Assembly (NCBI GenBank): GCA_021851985.1
Contig: JAJZOS010000018.1
Coordinates: 1 to 10,869 of the forward strand
DNA length: 10,869 nucleotides
DNA from: Microcaldota archaeon
Lineage (GTDB): Archaea > Micrarchaeota > Micrarchaeia > Micrarchaeales > CABMGC01
Reading direction: 5' to 3'
Under the pieces are notes generated by a model. It was not told the DNA's origin and did not search any database. It saw nothing but the letters and a program-made list of their open reading frames with translations. Every line of letters begins with the position of its first letter. Position 1 is the first letter of the stretch. A program made the translations under genes and the position numbers. This document shows, one piece after another, positions 6,416 to 10,869 of the stretch.

Positions 6416-6667
6416 CAGATCAGCATTTATGTATAAGCAGGTTTCCGCTTAGTATCCAGATATATCCTAAATCTGTATGCCATTTTGGAATCCCTATTTG
6501 CATTATGCCGTTTTATGCTTTTATGCCTTTCTGCGGTCCGTTTACATGCCTCAACTAAACGCATGAAATCCCGAGTTTATGGTTTAAATCAATAATGGAT
6601 ATGGATCAGCCCATTATAAAAAGTAGACCCGCATAGATTTTTATAGAATAAACGCCATATCTAATCT
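6416..6667. promoter_or_regulatory. Divergent intergenic region between kinase and fibrillarin
   Basis: This 252-bp stretch holds no gene I can support. On the minus strand there are two TATA-like elements for the kinase, GATATATC near 6460-6467 and TTATACATAA near 6428-6437. Four TATGC-type repeats lie at 6476-6481, 6504-6509, 6514-6519 and 6522-6527. A 7-bp inverted repeat, ATAATGG (6592-6598) with CCATTAT (6611-6617), abuts a second plus-strand TATA-like sequence (ATTATAAAAAG, 6613-6623). These are possible operators, seen by eye only. Confidence 0.35.
6638..6646 (+). promoter_or_regulatory. TATA box for the fibrillarin operon
   Basis: TTTTTATAG is centred about 25 bp before the fibrillarin ATG at 6668, so the transcript is predicted to start at or next to the start codon (leaderless). 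No Shine-Dalgarno sequence precedes that ATG. Confidence 0.5.
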
Positions 6668-7324
6668 ATGATAAAAATGATTTTTCCAGGCGTCTTTTCA
6701 ATAGACGGAAGGATTGCCACGATAAACCTCGCCAAGGGGCGAAAGGTTTATGGCGAAGAGATGCGCGTCGAAGATGGCATAGAGTACAGATTATGGAATC
6801 CCTACAGAAGCAAACTTTCCGCAGCATTGCTTAACGGATTGAATGCCATGCACATAAATGAGGGCTCCAGGGTTCTTTATCTTGGGGCTGCGACAGGCAC
6901 CACTTCAAGCCATGTTAGCGACATAGTAGGGCATACCGGCGTAGTGTACTGCGTAGAGCTATCTGAAAGGAATATGCGCGAACTCATAAACGTATGCGAT
7001 GCGCGGAGCAACATGCTGCCGATATTGGGCGATGCCCGGAATACCGACGATTACAAGGGATACATAGAGGAATGCGATGTTCTTTACCAGGACGTATCTG
7101 CAAGGGAACAGTCTGAAATTTTGAAGATCAACAGCAGATTTCTCAAGAAGGGAGGGTTTGCCTATTTCGTAATAAAGTCGCAGAGCGTAGATGTTGGCAA
7201 AAAACCAGACGATGTCTTTGATTCTGAATTGAAAAACCTGTCTGGCGTGTTTGATGTCGTAGAAAAGGTGCGCTTAGAGCCCTATGATGAATTGCACCTT
7301 TTTGTAGTATTGAAAAAAAGGTAA
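6668..7324 (+). CDS. flpA: Fibrillarin-like rRNA/tRNA 2'-O-methyltransferase
   Basis: The catalytic subunit of archaeal C/D-box RNPs, which uses S-adenosylmethionine to methylate 2'-hydroxyls of rRNA and tRNA at guide-RNA-specified sites, together with Nop5 and L7Ae. The 218-residue protein has a short N-terminal beta domain (VFSIDGRIATINLAKGRKVYGE), then the Rossmann methyltransferase with SAM motif I (VLYLGAATGTTSSHVSDIVG, residues 69-88), motif II (VYCVELS) and the conserved YQDVSAREQ and FVIKSQSVD segments. The likely K-D-K-H catalytic tetrad is Lys49, Asp142, Lys170 and His210. It is slightly shorter than the usual 225-230 residues but complete. The start is the ATG placed by the upstream TATA box; Met4 is an alternative. 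Its stop overlaps the next gene's start (TAATG). Nop5, a frequent neighbour in other archaea, is not adjacent here. Confidence 0.96.
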   Translation: MIKMIFPGVFSIDGRIATINLAKGRKVYGEEMRVEDGIEYRLWNPYRSKLSAALLNGLNAMHINEGSRVLYLGAATGTTSSHVSDIVGHTGVVYCVELSERNMRELINVCDARSNMLPILGDARNTDDYKGYIEECDVLYQDVSAREQSEILKINSRFLKKGGFAYFVIKSQSVDVGKKPDDVFDSELKNLSGVFDVVEKVRLEPYDELHLFVVLKKR

Positions 7325-8148
7325 TGCAGATGGAAGATGCAACGCACTATATAGATGCTATAAACGGAGCCGGGCAGAATGGCGGCATTCTCATCTGCAG
7401 ATATTGCGGAAGTAAGAATAGATCGGCATACGATCATGCTATATGCATCAGGTGCGAGCAGTTTGTAGATTCTACAATAGACATGTTGCAAGCAAAAGAT
7501 CCATCTCTTTTGAAATCCCTTGAAAATATTGATGGGGCATTGGGAAAGCGTGATTATGAATCGGCAATAAAGGAGTATGATTCCATGTTCTTGCAACGAA
7601 AGGATCCTGGATTTTTATATGCCGAGGCACTTATATACATAGCTTATTCCAATTATGAAACCTCGCTGATAGATTATAATAAAGAAGGGTATATGGAGGA
7701 GAATTCTGCACATAGGTTGAATTCCATAAGGCTGATGGCCCAAGCAAAGTTGTTGCTTAACAAAGCAGTATATGCATTGAATTCTAATGCTAGCGAAGGA
7801 GATACGCCCAACAAAAGATACCTCACATTCCTTTCTCAGGTAAAACTTGGACATTTGAGGGGGGCTCTGATGAATTTTTCAGCGCTGGAAAAACATGAAT
7901 CGGATGAACTGCATTCTTATGCAGGCATGGTATTTTATTCTGCAAACGACGACACTGACAAGGCATTGGAACTTTCGTCAATGATGATAAAAAGCGGGAA
8001 GAACGTATTGAATGCCGCTTATTACTATGCATTCTGTTTATTCAGGAAAAATAAACTTAAAAGCTCTGCAATGATACTAAGCCAGCTGCGCCAGTACATG
8101 GATAACCAAAATATCAATGAATTGGCAAAAAAGCTGGGCGTCATTTAG
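7324..8148 (+). CDS. Zinc-ribbon protein with helical (TPR-like) repeats, coupled to fibrillarin
   Basis: A 274-residue protein not assigned to a known family. Near the N-terminus is a zinc-binding motif of two CxxC pairs, Cys25/Cys28 (CRYCGSKN) and Cys41/Cys44 (CIRCEQF), spaced like a zinc ribbon. The rest is almost wholly helical, with a TPR-like look: pairs such as ALGKRDYESAIKEYDSMF, MAQAKLLLNKAVYAL and AAYYYAFCLFRKNKLKSSAMILSQL. This suggests a protein-protein scaffold. It overlaps the fibrillarin stop by one base (TAATG), so translation is probably coupled. The AAAGGT just upstream is better spaced for the in-frame ATG at 7330, which may be the real start. The location suggests a role in rRNA modification or ribosome assembly, but that is inference from position. 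Its last 8 bases overlap the end of gltX on the other strand. Confidence 0.83.
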   Translation: MQMEDATHYIDAINGAGQNGGILICRYCGSKNRSAYDHAICIRCEQFVDSTIDMLQAKDPSLLKSLENIDGALGKRDYESAIKEYDSMFLQRKDPGFLYAEALIYIAYSNYETSLIDYNKEGYMEENSAHRLNSIRLMAQAKLLLNKAVYALNSNASEGDTPNKRYLTFLSQVKLGHLRGALMNFSALEKHESDELHSYAGMVFYSANDDTDKALELSSMMIKSGKNVLNAAYYYAFCLFRKNKLKSSAMILSQLRQYMDNQNINELAKKLGVI

Positions 8149-9856
8149 ATATGTATATGAATGTCAGCTCCGAAGCGCTTTTCTGATCCAGTATGCAGTA
8201 GCCGAATCTTTCAAATTGGACTATCGAATGTAATGCCAGTTCGCCAGCCATGCTTTCAGCATATCCTTCAACTGAATCGATACTGTCTCGATTGTAGCTG
8301 CCATCTTTGTTGAATAGGCTGCCTGGCATGATAATCTTGCATTTGATTGCCATGTCTGATGGGACCCATTGCAATATGCGGCCTGGCCCGTCGGATATCT
8401 CAGAAACCACGCTTTCTGAATATGATTTTATTTTTATGCTTGCCAGGTCTTTCAGCCTTATGGTATGGCCTACGTCGGCATTTGAAATATCTCCTGCGCT
8501 TATGAATACATTTCCATTCACTGAGTATTCCCTGAACCCCAAATCGGTCGTAGGATTCATCTTAAGCTTCACCTTTAGCCCTTCCATGCCACCTATTTTT
8601 ACAGGCAGTGGATTGGCAACAAAAAAGAAGTGCTTGGCAATCGGATCTATTATGGATTTGTTCTCTGAAAGCAGCATGTCAATGCCGACCGTCCCATCAG
8701 TTCTGCTCATGCCAAACCGCAATACGAACTTCCTTATTGCTTCTGGCATTATGCCCCGCCTCCTCAATGCAATTATTGTAACTAATCTGGGATCGTCCCA
8801 GCCGGTTATTTTGCCTTCAGAAAGCAGCTTTCTGATGTCCCTTTTTTTCGTCGTAGTGCCGTTTATGTTGAGCCTTGCTTCCGTATGTATCCTTGGTTCT
8901 CTTAAGCCTAAATTGAACAATATCATTTTATGGACGGCGTCCCAAAGTTCATACTCTTTGCTCCTTATTACGTCAGTTACACCATTTATGGAATCCAATA
9001 TAGGTGTATTCATATGGTATGTCGGCCATAATACGTATTTTGTGCCATGCCTGAAGTGGGGGAATTTTTTTATCCTAAACAGGGTAGGATCCCGCATTGC
9101 AGTATTATCTGAACGCATGTCACCCTTGAGCCTTACTATGGATTCCCCTTCAGGCACCTTGTCGTTAATCATATCGTCAAAACGCCCGATGTTCTGCGAT
9201 GGATCTGAGCCCCTATGTTCGCATTCTGAACCGGAAAACCTTTTTGCTTTTATATCATCTTCATTACATGAGCAGATATATGCATTGCCTTGCTTGAGAA
9301 GTTCCCGCCCATAACCATATATCTTTTCGATCGAATCGCTTGCAAAATACTCCTTTGCAAATGATATGCCAAGCCAATCTGTATCTGCTTTTATGCCATG
9401 TACGAATTCGTCGCTGCATTTCTCCGGATTTGTATCGTCCCAGTAGAGGTATATTTTTCCGTGATATATCTTTGCGAATTCGTCGCTAAGTATGCACTGC
9501 TTTGCATTGCCTATATGTATGTATCCTCCAGGTTCTGGAGGGAATCTCGTAACGACTTCGCCGTCTATCGCACCCTCTATGACCATTTTAGGTTTTGCGG
9601 TTCTCTTTGCCTTCTCTAAATATTCGCCTTCAAATTCTGTGACGTACTTGCTGTACTCGTTCTGAAGCTCTTCCTTTGTTAGCGCATTGACTCTTTTCAC
9701 TATTGATTCGACTAACGATTTTAGCCCCTTCATATCGGATTTAGAATCAGGAAATTCGTGTATTGCCTTGCTAAAGACACTTCCGACATCTGCTACCCCG
9801 TAATCCATTGCATTTTTGACTGCATACTTGAGTATTATGTCTTCTTTGGTGGGCAT
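8141..9856 (-). CDS. gltX: Glutamyl-tRNA synthetase, archaeal type
   Basis: A class Ib aminoacyl-tRNA synthetase charging tRNA-Glu (and, in archaea using the amidation route, tRNA-Gln as well). At 571 residues it has the expected archaeal length and layout. An N-terminal helical segment is followed by the HIGH-class signature (RFPPEPGGYIHIGNAKQ, residues 104-120), the substrate loop (YLYWDDTNPEKCSDEF), the conserved KYVLWPTYH block, and then EGKITGWDDPRL (347-358) and RRRGIMPEAIRKF, which are hallmarks of archaeal/GlnRS-like GluRS. The beta-barrel anticodon-binding domain (from about residue 405) places it in the archaeal rather than the bacterial group. The KMSKS-equivalent loop reads NGTTTKKRDI, a divergent form. 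Cys195, Cys197, Cys212 and His214 may bind zinc. The gene starts one base after the stop of the upstream glycoprotein gene (TAA, T, ATG), so the two are likely co-transcribed. Its TGA lies inside the 3' end of the convergent zinc-ribbon gene. Confidence 0.97.
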   Translation of the reverse strand: MPTKEDIILKYAVKNAMDYGVADVGSVFSKAIHEFPDSKSDMKGLKSLVESIVKRVNALTKEELQNEYSKYVTEFEGEYLEKAKRTAKPKMVIEGAIDGEVVTRFPPEPGGYIHIGNAKQCILSDEFAKIYHGKIYLYWDDTNPEKCSDEFVHGIKADTDWLGISFAKEYFASDSIEKIYGYGRELLKQGNAYICSCNEDDIKAKRFSGSECEHRGSDPSQNIGRFDDMINDKVPEGESIVRLKGDMRSDNTAMRDPTLFRIKKFPHFRHGTKYVLWPTYHMNTPILDSINGVTDVIRSKEYELWDAVHKMILFNLGLREPRIHTEARLNINGTTTKKRDIRKLLSEGKITGWDDPRLVTIIALRRRGIMPEAIRKFVLRFGMSRTDGTVGIDMLLSENKSIIDPIAKHFFFVANPLPVKIGGMEGLKVKLKMNPTTDLGFREYSVNGNVFISAGDISNADVGHTIRLKDLASIKIKSYSESVVSEISDGPGRILQWVPSDMAIKCKIIMPGSLFNKDGSYNRDSIDSVEGYAESMAGELALHSIVQFERFGYCILDQKSASELTFIYISK

Positions 9857-9857
9857 A

Positions 9858-10457
9858 TTACGACCCTATGGTTGTCAACTGTATTGCACCATTGATCGCA
9901 CCAGTTCCGTTTACTATGGCATGCGCATTAAGCGCCACCACGGAACCGTTTGCAATAAGCGGCGATATTGATAGGTTATATGTGCCTGCGACCACAGCAT
10001 TTATAGGCCTTCCCAAATAGTAAAGAACTATGGTGGGCGGCAGCTTTACGGTGCTTTTGGCAGATACAGAAACATTAGATGCGCCATATGAATTGAAAAA
10101 ATAATGCTGCAGCAAATAGGCGTCCATGCTACCGGTTACTATATCATAGCCATCCGTAACTTGCACGTAATTCGATATCGAGCCGTTTGCTTCCATCCTT
10201 GATAATGTGGATACTATGCTCTTCTGCATTGAAGAGGAGTTATTAGATACTTTCAATAATGCGTTTTGGGAATATCCGGTTATCGTACCATTCACCTCTC
10301 CCGAAACATAGTATTCTGGGCCCGTACTCTTTTGTATAGTAGTTGTCGATGAAGATATATTGTTATTGCCGAAGGAGGCATATGAAGATATGAACATCAA
10401 CGCCACTATCATTGAGCCTATGAACATTATTTTTTTCTTTTTATTTTCAGATACCAT
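9858..10457 (-). CDS. Membrane-anchored or secreted glycoprotein, unknown function
   Basis: A 199-residue predicted exported protein, unrecognised by family. From the chosen ATG (10455-10457) it begins MVSENKKKKIMFIG, a basic N-region followed by a hydrophobic helix at about residues 10-29, then a Ser/Thr/Asn-rich linker and a beta-rich domain with nine N-x-S/T sequons and no cysteine after the helix. The helix may be a signal peptide or an uncleaved anchor. The frame is open upstream to an ATG at 10538, but the extra 27 residues are unconserved-looking and would bury the signal segment. A TATA-like element at 10481-10493 points to transcription starting just before the chosen ATG. It is the first gene of a two-gene unit with gltX, one base apart. 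No link in function with gltX is known to me. Confidence 0.8.
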   Translation of the reverse strand: MVSENKKKKIMFIGSMIVALMFISSYASFGNNNISSSTTTIQKSTGPEYYVSGEVNGTITGYSQNALLKVSNNSSSMQKSIVSTLSRMEANGSISNYVQVTDGYDIVTGSMDAYLLQHYFFNSYGASNVSVSAKSTVKLPPTIVLYYLGRPINAVVAGTYNLSISPLIANGSVVALNAHAIVNGTGAINGAIQLTTIGS

Positions 10458-10480
10458 TATATCCCACGCTGTTCGCGAAT

Positions 10481-10493
10481 ATTTTATTATAAG
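10481..10493 (-). promoter_or_regulatory. TATA box for the glycoprotein-gltX operon
   Basis: On the minus strand TTATAATAAAAT resembles an archaeal TATA box, centred about 26 bp before a predicted start near 10461. That gives a leader of only a few bases for the ATG at 10457 and argues against the longer upstream start. Confidence 0.45.
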
Positions 10494-10598
10494 GCGCCGG
10501 ACTTGAAGTATATCGCCGCATAAAGATCCGATGGGCAAGTGCCATTGCTTTAATTGTATTGCATTAAATATATATTAAATACCTTAGGACATTGAAAG

Positions 10599-10608
10599 TT
10601 TTTTATAG
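10599..10608 (+). promoter_or_regulatory. TATA box for the prolyl isomerase gene
   Basis: TTTTTTATAG is TATA-like and predicts transcription starting near 10630, leaving a leader of about 24 nt. That leader contains a ribosome-binding site, AAAGGT at 10642-10647, 6 nt before the ATG. A further AT-rich TATA-like run (TTAAATATATATTAAAT, 10564-10580) lies upstream. Confidence 0.45.
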
Positions 10609-10653
10609 GTATGGCATAGATATTAATCTTAAAAACAAACTAAAGGTAATAAA

Positions 10654-10869
10654 ATGTCTTTTAATGATGGAGATTTTCTAGAGATAGAGTACACGGCACG
10701 CAATGCACAGGATAGCACAGTGATTGCTACGACTGACGAAAAGGTAGCAAAAGATGCTAACATATACAACAAGGAGATAAAATACGGCCCCGCACTTGTC
10801 ATTCTTGGGGCAAACGCAGTTGTCAGGGGGCTTGAGAAGGAGCTCAAAGGCATGGAGGTCGGAAAGGAA
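10654..10869 (+). CDS. FKBP-type peptidyl-prolyl cis-trans isomerase (partial)
   Basis: The first 72 residues of an archaeal, SlyD-like FKBP prolyl isomerase, which catalyses cis-trans isomerisation of Xaa-Pro bonds and often acts as a folding chaperone. The sequence begins MSFNDGDFLEIEYTARN. It carries the family's TTDEKVAKDANIYNKE segment, the KYGPALVILGANAVVRGLEKEL block and GMEVGKE, which leads in related proteins into the insert-in-flap chaperone domain. The gene runs off the right edge of the window with no stop reached. The ATG is supported by AAAGGT 6 nt upstream and by the TATA element before it. No other partner is visible in the window. Confidence 0.93.
   Translation, partial: MSFNDGDFLEIEYTARNAQDSTVIATTDEKVAKDANIYNKEIKYGPALVILGANAVVRGLEKELKGMEVGKE

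Noticed and set aside
8307..9314. Long plus-strand open frame of 335 codons
   Set aside because: It is antisense to gltX, which shows unmistakable synthetase motifs across the same bases; the plus-strand product has no recognisable domain.
10458..10538. Longer start for the glycoprotein at 10538
   Set aside because: It would place 27 extra residues ahead of a clean basic-plus-hydrophobic signal segment, and the TATA-like element lies within the extension.
10629..10853. Minus-strand open frame of 74 codons
   Set aside because: It is the antisense of the FKBP prolyl isomerase, whose family motifs, ribosome-binding site and TATA box are clear.
1..10869. CRISPR array, insertion sequence or prophage
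   Set aside because: No spaced direct repeats, transposase, integrase or phage structural genes are visible, and composition is even across the window.

Overview
This window looks like part of an archaeal chromosome, most likely a DPANN / ARMAN-type (Micrarchaeota-like) lineage. The evidence is a fibrillarin-type rRNA methyltransferase, an archaeal (GlnRS-like) glutamyl-tRNA synthetase, an archaeal FKBP-type prolyl isomerase, a tRNA-Asn without an encoded CCA end, a pilin with an archaeal signal segment, TATA boxes about 25 bp before start codons (several genes look leaderless), and surface proteins rich in N-glycosylation sequons. The phylum is an inference from overall resemblance; the domain Archaea is secure. 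Genes are tightly packed and base composition looks even, with no insertion sequence, phage gene or CRISPR array.

Layout. Positions 1-130 hold no gene I can name, but contain inverted repeats. A tRNA-Asn(GTT) follows on the minus strand; its first ten bases also encode the end and stop codon of an unrecognised protein gene (192-878). Next, all on the minus strand, come a secreted multi-sequon glycoprotein (937-1740, possibly starting upstream at a CTG), a type IV pilin-like protein (1820-2377) and a response regulator (2382-3590). The pilin starts 4 nt after the regulator's stop, so the two are probably one operon. Divergent from the regulator is a small membrane-anchored protein (3692-4168). 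Convergent with that is a large soluble hybrid-sensor histidine kinase with GAF and PAS domains (4196-6415). A 250-bp divergent intergenic region leads to fibrillarin (6668-7324), which overlaps by one base a zinc-ribbon/helical-repeat protein (7324-8148). That gene converges on, and overlaps by 8 bp, gltX (8141-9856, minus), which lies one base downstream of a membrane-anchored glycoprotein gene (9858-10457, minus). The window ends inside an FKBP-type prolyl isomerase on the plus strand.

How it may work together. Positions 937-6415 look like a surface-sensing module: a cytosolic histidine kinase, a response regulator of unusual architecture (N-terminal winged-helix-like segment, receiver, and a degenerate GGDEF-type domain), a pilin in the regulator's operon, and two predicted exported proteins. 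The rest is translation and protein-quality housekeeping: tRNA-Asn, fibrillarin, GluRS and prolyl isomerase. The most unusual observations are the archaeal receiver/degenerate-GGDEF protein coupled to a pilin, and the stop codon made from tRNA positions 8-10.
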